From assembly GCA_017456585.1 (NCBI GenBank), contig JAFTJD010000079.1:1-44540 (forward strand): DNA of 44,540 nt, in the 5' to 3' direction. This DNA is from Lachnospiraceae bacterium (GTDB lineage: Bacteria; Bacillota; Clostridia; Lachnospirales; Lachnospiraceae). Each line of letters starts with the position of its first letter. Position 1 is the stretch's first letter. A program made the position numbers and the translations under genes. Positions 1-8,603 of this stretch are shown here, piece by piece. The notes beneath the pieces were generated by a model. The model did not search any database. It was not told where the DNA came from and saw nothing but the letters and a program-made list of their open reading frames with translations.

Positions 1-17
1 AGCTGCGCAATGCAGCT
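1..17. repeat. short inverted repeat at window edge
   Basis: AGCTGC and GCAGCT form a 6-bp stem around a GCAAT loop. It lies just downstream of the small minus-strand ORF and could be its terminator stem, but any T tract would lie outside the window, so this cannot be decided. Confidence 0.3.
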
Positions 18-32
18 GCCACTATATATATG

Positions 33-188
33 TCAAGCAAGATACATTGATACCAGAAGCACAAAATAATTAAGAATCTTTTCGTCTTTTTCAGTAGACA
101 TATAATTAACACTATGTTTTTGCTTCATACACTCATAATCAACTTCATATACAGCATTTTCATCTTCATGCCATAATGGGGATTCCAT
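33..188 (-). CDS. hypothetical small acidic protein (51 aa)
   Basis: I do not recognise this protein. The ATG at 188 is preferred because GAGGTG sits 9 nt upstream. Longer in-frame starts at 215 and 263 have no visible ribosome binding site. The product begins MESPLWHEDENAVYEVDYEC, is acidic at the N-terminus and ends in a short hydrophobic stretch (YFVLLVSMYLA) that could be a membrane-associated tail. It is divergent from the gene pair starting at 297. It may be a spurious ORF; the ribosome binding site is the main support. Confidence 0.35.
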   Translation of the reverse strand: MESPLWHEDENAVYEVDYECMKQKHSVNYMSTEKDEKILNYFVLLVSMYLA

Positions 189-296
189 TTTTCCCAACAC
201 CTCTATCACCGCCATATAAATTTTATATTTCAATATATGTAATACATAATATATTGCGAACATATATTAAAGAAAAAGGCCAAGCAGGGAGGTAGC

Positions 297-767
297 ATGA
301 CTATGGATGACGAAGTAAGAGAACTAACCGAATTTGATTCTTTAATCTGTGATTCACGCACTCAGATTCTAAAAGCATTAATTCCTTTTATGTCTACACG
401 TGAACAGCAGTTTCTTTCCATATATGTTAAATTTATTGAATTTTCAAGAACAATTGAATTAGTCAAAAAATCAGGTTCAAGTTCCATGAGTATATGTAGC
501 ATCGGCAAGTCTATGTGTGAACGTAACACACCATACAATTCAAATGATATTTTGCAGGCAATCAAAAAGCAATGTAGTCAAAAGGAACGCAACACTATAG
601 ATTCAATCATGAATGTGTTAAATATATATAATACATTTAAAATGTATTCTGAAACAATGAAGGATCAAACAAGTAACGAGGATTATGTAAATGAGCTTTT
701 CAAAACAATGCTTTCACCCGAACAACAGGAAATGTTCGAAGCATATTCTTCTATATTATCATCATAG
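297..767 (+). CDS. hypothetical helical protein with repeated S-x-x-E motif
   Basis: This 156-residue protein has no recognised family, no signal peptide and no membrane segment. It contains three copies of a loose amphipathic motif of the form (M/C/L)-S-x-x-(E/Q)-(Q/R): MSTREQQFL near residue 32, CSQKERNTID near 93 and LSPEQQEMF near 139. Each is followed by a predicted helix. GGAGG lies 4 nt before the ATG at 297 and 10 nt before an in-frame ATG at 303, so the start could be the latter (MDDEV). It is followed 9 bp later by a second small gene carrying the same motif, and the two form a short plus-strand operon closed by the hairpin at 1072-1103. Function unknown. Confidence 0.7.
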   Translation: MTMDDEVRELTEFDSLICDSRTQILKALIPFMSTREQQFLSIYVKFIEFSRTIELVKKSGSSSMSICSIGKSMCERNTPYNSNDILQAIKKQCSQKERNTIDSIMNVLNIYNTFKMYSETMKDQTSNEDYVNELFKTMLSPEQQEMFEAYSSILSS

Positions 768-776
768 GGAGGCTAT

Positions 777-1061
777 ATGGATTTAAATATTTTAAAAAAT
801 GACCCACGATTCGCAAATATCGATACTGACAAATTCGAAATTCTCAAAGAAATACTTGCACACACAGAAGGAAAAAGTGCCAAAGAGGTAATGCCTTACT
901 TTCTTGCCGCTTCAAAAAAGGCGGAAGAAAAAGGTGTTACATTTTCCAATCAAGAGACGGACCTGATTTTAGAAATATTAACCAAGGACATGACTCCTGC
1001 AGAAAAATCACGAATTGATTATATGCGAAAGCTTGCTGCAATGGTTCTCAAAAAACACTAA
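777..1061 (+). CDS. hypothetical helical protein, partner of the upstream gene
   Basis: This is a 94-residue charged, helical, cytosolic-looking protein. GGGAGG precedes the ATG with a short gap. The C-terminal half has MTPAEKSRIDYM, which resembles the motif repeated three times in the preceding gene, so the two may be distant relatives arranged in tandem. It starts 9 bp after the upstream stop codon and is closed by a strong hairpin. I do not recognise the family and propose no function. Confidence 0.7.
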   Translation: MDLNILKNDPRFANIDTDKFEILKEILAHTEGKSAKEVMPYFLAASKKAEEKGVTFSNQETDLILEILTKDMTPAEKSRIDYMRKLAAMVLKKH

Positions 1062-1071
1062 TAATTATAAA

Positions 1072-1103
1072 AAGCGTAGCAGCTAACCATAACTGCTACG
1101 CTT
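1072..1103. terminator. bidirectional terminator between convergent genes
   Basis: An 11-bp perfect stem (AAGCGTAGCAG / CTGCTACGCTT) with a 10-nt loop sits between the stop codons of the plus-strand pair and the minus-strand hemerythrin gene. A-rich sequence precedes it and T-rich sequence follows, as expected for a shared terminator. Confidence 0.8.
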
Positions 1104-1106
1104 ATT

Positions 1107-1535
1107 CTAATTCGTATAACCTTTCTGTTTAAGTTCCTGGCACATCTTCTTATCTTCCATAAGAATATGTGCAAAAACCCAATCCTGGATAGTCTCTTTT
1201 ATCTCGCATAATACCTTATACGGAGACTGCCCTAATCTCTTACAGTCAATGCCTATTATCTTCTTGCAAAACTCATCATGCTGTCGGATATGCTCTTCCT
1301 TGCCTGAATAATTCCATTCAGTCATAAATGTAGCCTCTACATAATTATTATATGAAACATACTCTCTCAAGTCACAAACTATATCTAATAACAACTTAGA
1401 CTGAACGCCTATACATTTCGTTATAACAAGCTGTTCTATATTTCTTGCAATGCGAAATAACTCTTTATGTTGTTCATCAATTATACTAACACCGACTTCC
1501 ATTTCGGGCTTCCAGTTAAAATTAAAATCAAACAT
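1107..1535 (-). CDS. bacteriohemerythrin-like protein with one altered iron ligand
   Basis: Hemerythrins are four-helix-bundle proteins with an oxygen-binding di-iron site made of five His and two carboxylates. This protein begins in the typical way (F-x-W, then V-G-V-x-x-I-D-E-Q-H). It keeps the first His, the H-x3-H pair (HIRQHDEF) and the C-terminal H-x4-D (HILMED). The second-helix motif, normally H-x3-E, reads N-N-Y-V-E, so the His is Asn. I chose the ATG at 1535, which has GTGAGG 9 nt upstream and gives the usual N-terminus (142 aa); a GTG at 1550 is an alternative. It is probably a single-gene transcript ending at the shared hairpin. With a ligand missing it may bind one iron, bind a di-iron centre weakly, or have lost oxygen binding. 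Confidence 0.85.
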   Translation of the reverse strand: MFDFNFNWKPEMEVGVSIIDEQHKELFRIARNIEQLVITKCIGVQSKLLLDIVCDLREYVSYNNYVEATFMTEWNYSGKEEHIRQHDEFCKKIIGIDCKRLGQSPYKVLCEIKETIQDWVFAHILMEDKKMCQELKQKGYTN

Positions 1536-1647
1536 AATGTGTTTCCTCACACTTCTTCATGTATAAAATCCTCACAACAATATTGTACCACATTTAATCA
1601 AAATATGATATCCCTTTTTTAGCAAAATTTTAACGCCAACATACAAA

Positions 1648-3327
1648 TTAAACATTAAAATAACTGCCGCCGATAAATTCCTTAAGTATAGAATTATTAG
1701 GAATATTCTCAGTACTAATACCAACAAAATAGTCAAGGAATTTAAGAAGTCTCTTCGCTTCCTCATACTCCGGTTCACTGCGGTCTATTCCAAATAAAGC
1801 AGGCTCTGCGAACTGCTTAAGGACTGCAAGCTCATATATAAGCGCAGAATTAAACATTACGTCAGCTTCTTCCTGATATGGGAAGATATTATTCTCTTCG
1901 CCTCTTCTTACAGAATTCCACATATCAATCGTATTCTTTGCAGAAATGCCCCTTGTTCTGGCATCTCTAACCATACGTCTTATAAGTCTTCCATCCGTTG
2001 ACGGAATTCGATTATGTTCATCAATATTAAGCTGTGTAAGTGCACTTATATATATCTTAAACTTATTAGCTTTAGGTAATGAGTGTGACAATGCATCATT
2101 AAGGCAATGAATTCCCTCTATAACAAGAATATCATCTTTGCCAAGTGCCAATTTATTACCTCTGTACTCACTCTTACCTGTTTTAAAATTATATGTAGGA
2201 AGCTCTACTGTTTCTCCTGCCAGAAGTGCTGTCATATCCTTATTAAAAAGTTCTACATTAACAGCAGCAAGACATTCAAAATCATACTTACCATTAGCAT
2301 CCTTAGGACATTTCTCCCTATCGATAAAATAGTCATCTACCGCAATCGGATGTGGATTAAGACCGCATGCTCTAAGCTGAATTGATAATCTGTGTGAAAA
2401 CGTTGTCTTTCCGGAAGAAGACGGACCGGCAATCATAACAAGCTTTTTCTCCGGCTGTTCTGCAATCATCTGAGCTATCTCTCCGATTCTCTTTTCCTGA
2501 ATAGCCTCTTGAACAAGAATCAAATCACTGATTTTGCCGGCTACAATTGCATCATTCAGATCAGCTACTGTCTCAAGACCAAGCTTCTCGCCCCAGTTCT
2601 TTGAGTCTTCAAGAACCTCAAAAAGCTTATTCTGAGGCACAAAAGACGGCAACTTTTTAGGGTTGGCTGCTGTCGGAAGCTGTATTACGAATCCATCAGC
2701 ATATGGTATAAGTTCAAAATATTTCAAATATCCCGTAGACGGCACCATATATCCGTAATAATAATCTTCATATTTATCAAGACTGTAGATATTCACCTTT
2801 GAAACACGTCTGTACTTAAAAAGGTGTTCTTTATCATACATCTTTCTCGCATTAAACAACGCTATAGCTTCATCAGTATTAACTGATTTCTTCACAAACG
2901 GCAAATCCTGTGCAACAAGCTCTTTCATTCTGTTTTCTATGTTCTTAATAAATTCCTTATCCGGATTAGGCATTCCCTTTATCTTACAAAAATATCCCTT
3001 ACTAAGAGAGAAAAGCACCGATACTCCTTCTATGTTGCTATCAATATCATGTGCCGCTTTAAGCATAAGATGAGTTGCACTTCTTCTATATGCAAGACTT
3101 CCGGGAGCATCGCCTGTGGTAATAAAACTAATCTCACGCGCCTTAGTACTAATATCATCCGACTTAAGTGTCTTATGTAATTCCTGCAGTCTTCCATCTA
3201 TCTTAACCAGCACTATGTCATTTTCATAATTCTTCTGATAATCTTTGGCGATATCATAATATGTAGTTCCGTATTCATACTGCTTTTGTTCATTATCGAT
3301 TATTACATCACATAATATATTCTCCAT
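1648..3327 (-). CDS. TGS-domain nucleoside (uridine-type) kinase
   Basis: This 559-residue protein has an N-terminal TGS-like domain (about 1-60) and a ThrRS-type second additional domain with conserved histidines (H86, H93). The C-terminal half is a P-loop phosphoribulokinase/uridine-kinase-type domain with Walker A GPSSSGKTT at 301-309 and VDDYFIDRE further on. The family is annotated as nucleoside kinase; phosphorylation of uridine or cytidine is inferred from the kinase domain. AGGAGG lies 8 nt before the ATG. It is the last gene of the dgt-dnaG-rpoD-trmK operon, starting 18 bp after trmK, in the place where many Firmicutes carry the NIF3-family gene. Confidence 0.85.
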   Translation of the reverse strand: MENILCDVIIDNEQKQYEYGTTYYDIAKDYQKNYENDIVLVKIDGRLQELHKTLKSDDISTKAREISFITTGDAPGSLAYRRSATHLMLKAAHDIDSNIEGVSVLFSLSKGYFCKIKGMPNPDKEFIKNIENRMKELVAQDLPFVKKSVNTDEAIALFNARKMYDKEHLFKYRRVSKVNIYSLDKYEDYYYGYMVPSTGYLKYFELIPYADGFVIQLPTAANPKKLPSFVPQNKLFEVLEDSKNWGEKLGLETVADLNDAIVAGKISDLILVQEAIQEKRIGEIAQMIAEQPEKKLVMIAGPSSSGKTTFSHRLSIQLRACGLNPHPIAVDDYFIDREKCPKDANGKYDFECLAAVNVELFNKDMTALLAGETVELPTYNFKTGKSEYRGNKLALGKDDILVIEGIHCLNDALSHSLPKANKFKIYISALTQLNIDEHNRIPSTDGRLIRRMVRDARTRGISAKNTIDMWNSVRRGEENNIFPYQEEADVMFNSALIYELAVLKQFAEPALFGIDRSEPEYEEAKRLLKFLDYFVGISTENIPNNSILKEFIGGSYFNV

Positions 3328-3345
3328 ATAACACCTCCTAAATCA

Positions 3346-4041
3346 TTATGCAAAATATTGCAATGCCTTATGCACCACCGCAATATCATCTTCAATCTCC
3401 TTCACACGTCTAAAGGCAGCTTCATTATTGGCATCCTTAACAAGACTTGCTATATTTTCCTTCTTCGAAAGCTCTTTCTTAAGGAAATCGTACAGCACAG
3501 GATTCTTCTCTTCAAGCAACAGCTTGCCATATCTGTACTCTTCCACGGTGTCATAACAACTTTCACCATAAACCGCCTTCATTACTGTGTAATATTTGCC
3601 TTCATCTATGAGCATTGTCTCCTTAACGATGGTCATATGATTGTCACACAAAAACCTTCTGACCAATTCCGTATCCGAATGCGGCGACAAAATAAGTTCT
3701 GCTTTATTCTGCCACTTTTCAATGCTTTCGGTAAGAATATCAACAATAAGTCCACCGCCCATACCTGCTATAACTATAGCCTCGGCTTCACCTATATTAT
3801 ATTCACGAAGTCCGTTAGAAAGTCGTGTTGTTATTACATTACTTAATCCATATTTCTCTATATTATCATTAGCATGCAAAATGGGACCTTTATTGACATC
3901 CATGGCAAGAACCCTTGGTGCGATTCCATTTTGTACAAGATAAATAGGAACATATCCGTGATCTGTCCCTATATCTGCCACGCATTTTCCGACAGTAACA
4001 AAAGAAGCCACTGTCTTTAGGCGTTTTGAAAGCTGTATCAT
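3346..4041 (-). CDS. trmK: tRNA (adenine(22)-N1)-methyltransferase
   Basis: TrmK uses S-adenosylmethionine to methylate N1 of A22 in certain tRNAs. The 231-residue length, the N-terminal LSKRL, the SAM-binding motif ADIGTDHGYVPIYL near residue 22 and the later AGMGGGLI motif match the family. AGGAG lies 6 nt upstream of the ATG. It begins 8 bp after rpoD, which is the conserved neighbourhood of this gene in Firmicutes, so co-transcription with rpoD is likely. Confidence 0.93.
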   Translation of the reverse strand: MIQLSKRLKTVASFVTVGKCVADIGTDHGYVPIYLVQNGIAPRVLAMDVNKGPILHANDNIEKYGLSNVITTRLSNGLREYNIGEAEAIVIAGMGGGLIVDILTESIEKWQNKAELILSPHSDTELVRRFLCDNHMTIVKETMLIDEGKYYTVMKAVYGESCYDTVEEYRYGKLLLEEKNPVLYDFLKKELSKKENIASLVKDANNEAAFRRVKEIEDDIAVVHKALQYFA

Positions 4042-4049
4042 GTTATCTC

Positions 4050-5177
4050 CTATACTAAAAAGTCCTTTAATTTACGGCTTCTGCTCGGGTGTCTAAGCTT
4101 ACGCAAAGCCTTCGCTTCGATTTGGCGGATTCGCTCTCTTGTAACGTTGAATTCTTTACCTACCTCTTCCAAGGTACGAGCTCGCCCATCATCAAGTCCA
4201 AATCTTAATATAAGTACCTTCTGTTCTCTCTCAGTAAGAGTCCCAAGCACCTTCGAAAGCTCTTCTCTAAGAACGGCAAAAGCTGCTGCATCTGCCGGTA
4301 CCGGTACATTATCATCCTGAATAAAATCTCCAAGATGGCTGTCCTCTTCCTCACCTATAGGTGTCTCCAAAGATACCGGTTCCTGTGAAATCTTCATTAT
4401 CTCCCTAACTCGGTCAAGAGGCAGCTCCATAACCTGTGCAATCTCTTCAGCACTAGGTTCACGTCCTAATTCCTGAAGCAATTGTCTGGATACTCTGATT
4501 AACTTATTAATAGTTTCTACCATATGAACCGGGATTCTTATAGTTCTCGCCTGATCTGCTATAGCTCTCGTTATAGCCTGTCTTATCCACCAGGTTGCAT
4601 AGGTACTGAACTTATAGCCTTTACGGTAATCAAACTTCTCAACTGCTTTGATAAGGCCAAGATTACCTTCTTGTATAAGATCAAGAAGCTGCATGCCTCG
4701 GCCAACATATCTCTTAGCAATACTTACTACAAGTCTAAGATTAGCCTCTGCAAGACGTTGCTTAGCTGTCTCATCTCCCATTTCCATACGCTTGGCAAGT
4801 TCAATCTCTTCCTCGCTTGTAAGAAGTGTAACCTTACCAATTTCCTTAAGATACATCTTAACCGGATCTTCAAGGCTTACACCTTCCGGGAGTGATAAAT
4901 CGATTTTCTCCAAATCGATATTTTCTTCCATATCAAGAAGTTCATCATCATCAGGAATCAAAAGTGTATCGTCATCATCTTCACTTTCCGATATTCTAAG
5001 AATATCAACCTGATTCTTCTCAAGGAATTCAACAAGCTTTTCAAATTGTTCCGGCGACAAAGATAAATCTGCAACAAAATCTGCGACCTCTTTGTATTCA
5101 AGTACATTTTTCTTACTCTTGGCAAGTTCTAAAAGTTCCTTTAATTTCTCATTAAATCTAACTACACTATCATCCAT
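4050..5177 (-). CDS. rpoD: RNA polymerase primary sigma factor (sigma-70/SigA)
   Basis: This is the housekeeping sigma factor that directs RNA polymerase to -35/-10 promoters. Visible elements in order are an acidic N-terminal region, region 1.2 ([11 protein letters not shown]), region 2 with [18 protein letters not shown] for -10 melting and recognition, region 3, and the region 4.2 helix-turn-helix ([20 protein letters not shown]). I prefer the ATG at 5177 (375 aa), preceded by GGGATGGGGT; an upstream GTG at 5195 would add six residues. It sits between dnaG and trmK, the classical macromolecular-synthesis operon arrangement. The consensus promoters of the tRNA and his units nearby fit recognition by this factor. 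Confidence 0.97.
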   Translation of the reverse strand: MDDSVVRFNEKLKELLELAKSKKNVLEYKEVADFVADLSLSPEQFEKLVEFLEKNQVDILRISESEDDDDTLLIPDDDELLDMEENIDLEKIDLSLPEGVSLEDPVKMYLKEIGKVTLLTSEEEIELAKRMEMGDETAKQRLAEANLRLVVSIAKRYVGRGMQLLDLIQEGNLGLIKAVEKFDYRKGYKFSTYATWWIRQAITRAIADQARTIRIPVHMVETINKLIRVSRQLLQELGREPSAEEIAQVMELPLDRVREIMKISQEPVSLETPIGEEEDSHLGDFIQDDNVPVPADAAAFAVLREELSKVLGTLTEREQKVLILRFGLDDGRARTLEEVGKEFNVTRERIRQIEAKALRKLRHPSRSRKLKDFLV

Positions 5178-5209
5178 ACTACCCCATCCCTTCACAACTA
5201 GTTTTTATT

Positions 5210-6985
5210 TTAACCCTTATTTATTGAAATATGCAAATTCTGTAAGCTTTGCTTAACTTTACTGATTTCCATAAGTTCATTAAAATCTGTAGCCCTTCCT
5301 CCTGCCACTTCACACCAATTAAGCTTTAACTTCTTAACTGTTTCATTAATAGCATGCTCCTTCTCCATCCCCGACAGTTCTTCTCGAAGGCTTGTACTAA
5401 ATAAAAGTGCCGCCTGACGATGCTCCTCCTCTGTCGTAAAGCTATTAATTATCTGTGCAGGATTAACCGCTTTCTTCAACTCGTACTGTTCGTACAAAAG
5501 ATTAGCTACCTTTCCATAGAACTCCTCTGTGAATTCCTTTGGTCCGATAATTCCTTTGAGTGTATCAAACAACTCCGGTTCTTCTACCAACCAAGTTAAC
5601 ATTAATCGCTGAGAATATTTTATGGTAGAATCCTTCTCCTTCTTTCTATCCTTATTCTCAGTTCGATTATAAGCCTGTCCCTCTGTCGCCACTTGTCGAT
5701 ATCCGTATGAATTAACCAAAGCTGTTAAATTATTTACACTTATATCATAACGCTTAGCCACAGCCTCAATGTAATTCTGCCTCTCTATCGGTTCAGAAAA
5801 TGTAAGAAGCTTTCTTGCCAGCTCATTATGAAACTTTGTCTTTTGTTCCGGATCAGACATATCATAATCACGTTGTAAAACTTCTATTTCGAAGAAAAAG
5901 CTGTTCGTTGCCTCATCTATTCTCTTCTGAAATTCTTCAGCCCCCAAATTCTTAATAAATTCATCCGGGTCTTTATATGGCTTCATATTAATTATCTTAG
6001 CTGTAAGCCCTGCATCCTTAAGTATAGGAATAGCTCTAAGTGCCGCCTTTGTTCCTGCATTATCGCTATCATAAGTCAAGAGTACCTCTTTGGTATAACG
6101 CTTAATCAGCAATGCATGTTGTGAAGTAAATGCTGTTCCCAATGATGCCACAGCATTAGAAAAACCTGCCTGATGAAGTGCTATAACGTCAAGGTATCCT
6201 TCACACACGATAATATTAGGTCTCTTCGATGTTCTTGCTATGTTCATTCCATAGAGATTACGGCTTTTATCAAAGACCTTTGTCTCCGGTGAGTTAAGAT
6301 ACTTAGGTTCGCCCTCACCCATTACACGACCGCCAAAACCAATCACCTTATTATGAACATCCATAATTGGGAACATAACTCTGTTCCAGAACTTGTCGTA
6401 ATTCCCCTTCTCGCTTATCGTAACAAGTCCCGAATCCTTAAGAACTTCATCCTTGTAACCTTTTGCTTTCAAATATTGATATAAGTCATTACTTGTCTTA
6501 TTAGAATATCCCAAGCCGAATTTCTTAATGGTATCCTCACTAAGACCTCTCTTCTTATTAAGATATTCGTAACCTTGTGCCCCGCTTTCGCATCTGAGCT
6601 GATAATAAAAATACTTAGCTGCTTCCTTATTAATCTCAAGTAAAAGTGCATTAAAATCAGCTGCTCTCCTTGCTTCAAGAGACTGTTCCTCTTCTTTCGG
6701 AAGTTCTACGCCGCCTCGCTCAGCAAGCATCTTAATAGCTTCCTGAAATGTATAGTTCTCGTATTCCATTATAAAAGTATATACATTACCGCCTGCACCA
6801 CATCCAAAGCAATTATATAACTGCTTATCCGGAGAAACCGAAAACGATGCTGACTTCTCGTTATGAAAGGGGCATAATCCAAAATACCTGCTTCCTTTTC
6901 TTTTTAAATTAACATAAGAAGATATCACATCCACAATATCATTCCTTGAACGGACCTCTTCTACCAACTCTTCAGAATAAAACAT
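5210..6985 (-). CDS. dnaG: DNA primase
   Basis: DnaG makes RNA primers for lagging-strand synthesis. The N-terminal CHC2 zinc finger is complete (C38, H41, C59, C62). The TOPRIM catalytic core follows, with IIVCEGYLDV and the D-x-D motif in LTYDSDNAGT. The C-terminal part, which should contact the DnaB helicase, is less conserved. The 591-residue length is normal. GAGGTG lies 9 nt before the ATG, and this ribosome binding site lies directly after the stop of the dgt-like gene. It is second in the dgt-dnaG-rpoD-trmK-kinase operon. Confidence 0.97.
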   Translation of the reverse strand: MFYSEELVEEVRSRNDIVDVISSYVNLKRKGSRYFGLCPFHNEKSASFSVSPDKQLYNCFGCGAGGNVYTFIMEYENYTFQEAIKMLAERGGVELPKEEEQSLEARRAADFNALLLEINKEAAKYFYYQLRCESGAQGYEYLNKKRGLSEDTIKKFGLGYSNKTSNDLYQYLKAKGYKDEVLKDSGLVTISEKGNYDKFWNRVMFPIMDVHNKVIGFGGRVMGEGEPKYLNSPETKVFDKSRNLYGMNIARTSKRPNIIVCEGYLDVIALHQAGFSNAVASLGTAFTSQHALLIKRYTKEVLLTYDSDNAGTKAALRAIPILKDAGLTAKIINMKPYKDPDEFIKNLGAEEFQKRIDEATNSFFFEIEVLQRDYDMSDPEQKTKFHNELARKLLTFSEPIERQNYIEAVAKRYDISVNNLTALVNSYGYRQVATEGQAYNRTENKDRKKEKDSTIKYSQRLMLTWLVEEPELFDTLKGIIGPKEFTEEFYGKVANLLYEQYELKKAVNPAQIINSFTTEEEHRQAALLFSTSLREELSGMEKEHAINETVKKLKLNWCEVAGGRATDFNELMEISKVKQSLQNLHISINKG

Positions 6986-7002
6986 CTGTTGTTACACCTC
7001 AT

Positions 7003-8016
7003 CTATATTTTCCACGCCTTTGGCACAAATAATTCTTCAAAGCATTTGACTGAATATCCGTCGCTCATTCCTGCGATATAATCGCAAACAACCTTCTCAG
7101 GTGGTTCGCCGGTCTTTATAAGCCTTGAATATTCTTCCGGAAGATAATCTATCTTCTCTAAATAGAACTTGTATAACTCCTGCAACATAATTCGTGCTTT
7201 AGCTTCTTCCTGCTTAGCAATATTATCCTTATATACATGCCCAAACATAAATCTTCTGATTCCGGTCATGGCATTCTGTACCTGTTCAGACATAAGGATA
7301 TCCGGCTTATCAAAACTGGATTCAACGATATCCCTTATCATTGTATCGAGTCTTTGCTTTACACTTGTGCCAAGTACATCCGTAAACTCCTTCGGAATAT
7401 CATTCTCATCTAATATTCTGCCACGGATAGCATCATCAATATCATGATTAATATACGCAATCTTATCAGAAATTCTAACAACCTTGCCCTCAAGTGTTGA
7501 CGGCATATAATTGGTGCCATGATTAAGAATTCCATCTATTACTTCCCATGTAAGATTAAGTCCTTTTCCATCCTTCTCAAGAAGTTCAACAACCCTGACA
7601 CTTTGTTCATTGTGCTTAAATCCATATTGGCACACATCATTAAGTGCTCTTTCTCCTGCATGCCCAAACGGAGTATGTCCAAGGTCATGTCCAAGTGCAA
7701 TCGCTTCTGTCAAATCTTCATTGAGTCTTAAAGATCTCGCAATACTTCTGGCTATCTGTGAAACCTCGAGCGTATGCGTAAGTCTTGTTCTGTAATGATC
7801 ACCCTCCGGTGCCAAAAAGACCTGTGTCTTATGCTTTAATCTTCTAAACGATTTACTATGTAGAATTCTGTCTCGGTCTCTTTGATATGCCGTTCGCATA
7901 CTGCAAGGTTCTTCTTCCTTCTTACGTCCTTTCGACATAGAACTAAGCGATGCATATTCGCTAAGTCTTCCCTGTTCCCATATTTCTAACTGTTTTCTGA
8001 TATTTATCTCTTCCAT
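7003..8016 (-). CDS. dgt: dGTPase-like HD-domain triphosphohydrolase
   Basis: The family cleaves dNTPs, classically dGTP, to the nucleoside and triphosphate. HD-domain metal ligands are visible: H in RLTHTLEVSQIA and the HD pair in ALGHDLGHTPFGHAGE. The conserved N-terminal RDRDRILHSKSFRRLKHKTQV is typical of the short Firmicutes form. The ATG at 8016 (337 aa) is chosen because GAGAGGTG lies 8 nt upstream; a TTG at 8034 is less likely. It heads the operon and is followed by dnaG after 17 bp. Substrate preference within dNTPs cannot be read from the sequence. Confidence 0.88.
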   Translation of the reverse strand: MEEINIRKQLEIWEQGRLSEYASLSSMSKGRKKEEEPCSMRTAYQRDRDRILHSKSFRRLKHKTQVFLAPEGDHYRTRLTHTLEVSQIARSIARSLRLNEDLTEAIALGHDLGHTPFGHAGERALNDVCQYGFKHNEQSVRVVELLEKDGKGLNLTWEVIDGILNHGTNYMPSTLEGKVVRISDKIAYINHDIDDAIRGRILDENDIPKEFTDVLGTSVKQRLDTMIRDIVESSFDKPDILMSEQVQNAMTGIRRFMFGHVYKDNIAKQEEAKARIMLQELYKFYLEKIDYLPEEYSRLIKTGEPPEKVVCDYIAGMSDGYSVKCFEELFVPKAWKI

Positions 8017-8105
8017 ACAAGCGACACCTCTCAAGAAAAGTTATTTGAAATAATCCCCTATATTCTATAATTCTACACAAAATCAAAAAAACCTTTTTTA
8101 TATTC

Positions 8106-8128
8106 AAAAAAACCCTTCAAAAGAAGGG
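8106..8128 (-). terminator. terminator of the tRNA-Leu cluster
   Basis: On the minus strand CCCTTC-TTTT-GAAGGG is followed at once by seven T residues. It lies 15 nt beyond the last tRNA-Leu and isolates the tRNA transcript from the dgt operon. Confidence 0.8.
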
Positions 8129-8142
8129 CAATTTGTCAAAAG

Positions 8143-8226
8143 TGCAGTTGACGGGACTTGAACCCGAACCCACGTACGTGGACATGAACCTGAATCATGC
8201 GCGTATGCCAATTCCGCCACAACTGC
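8143..8226 (-). tRNA. tRNA-Leu (anticodon CAG)
   Basis: The acceptor stem GCAGTTG pairs with CAACTGC and the discriminator is A. The long variable arm is typical of Leu tRNA. The anticodon stem CATGA/TCATG encloses TTCAGGT, giving anticodon CAG with G37, for codon CUG. CCA is not encoded. It is the promoter-distal member of a three-tRNA transcript. Confidence 0.95.
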
Positions 8227-8285
8227 GTAAATATCTTATAATTCAAATATAATAGGGAATCATTACAATTCCCTATTATACAAAG

Positions 8286-8370
8286 TGCAGTCGGCGGGAC
8301 TTGAACCCGCACCCAAGCAATATGGACTAGATCCTTAGTCTAGCGCGTATGCCAATTCCGCCACGACTGC
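8286..8370 (-). tRNA. tRNA-Leu (anticodon AAG)
   Basis: The acceptor GCAGTCG pairs with CGACTGC, with discriminator A and a long variable arm. The anticodon stem CTAGA/TCTAG encloses CTAAGGA, placing A34-A35-G36 as the anticodon and G37 as in other CUN-reading Leu tRNAs. A34 is unusual for bacteria outside tRNA-Arg(ACG) and would probably need deamination to inosine. CCA is not encoded. It is identical to the next tRNA. Confidence 0.92.
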
Positions 8371-8410
8371 GTATTAAGTTGATGTCGGCACTCACATAAA
8401 AAATATGGAG

Positions 8411-8495
8411 TGCAGTCGGCGGGACTTGAACCCGCACCCAAGCAATATGGACTAGATCCTTAGTCTAGCGCGTATGCCAATTCCGCCACGACTGC
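8411..8495 (-). tRNA. tRNA-Leu (anticodon AAG), second copy
   Basis: This is an exact repeat of the neighbouring tRNA-Leu(AAG), 40 bp upstream of it on the minus strand and directly behind a consensus promoter. Two identical copies with an intact cloverleaf argue against a decayed or miscalled anticodon. Confidence 0.92.
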
Positions 8496-8511
8496 GTTAC
8501 CAACGAGAGCC

Positions 8512-8540
8512 ATTATAGCATAATAAATTTCAAAATGCAA
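8512..8540 (-). promoter_or_regulatory. sigma-70 promoter of the tRNA-Leu cluster
   Basis: On the minus strand TTGCAT (8540-8535), a 17-nt spacer and a perfect TATAAT (8517-8512) precede the first tRNA-Leu by about 16 nt. Confidence 0.85.
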
Positions 8541-8603
8541 GTGTTTTTTATAATTTTCTAAAAATAACATATTTTATATTATAATCTGACTTTTAAGTAA
8601 ATA

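Noticed and set aside
8286..8370. Reading the anticodon as TAA (UUA-decoding Leu)
   Set aside because: This would shift the 7-nt loop by one base and break the perfect 5-bp stem; G37 also points to CUN decoding.
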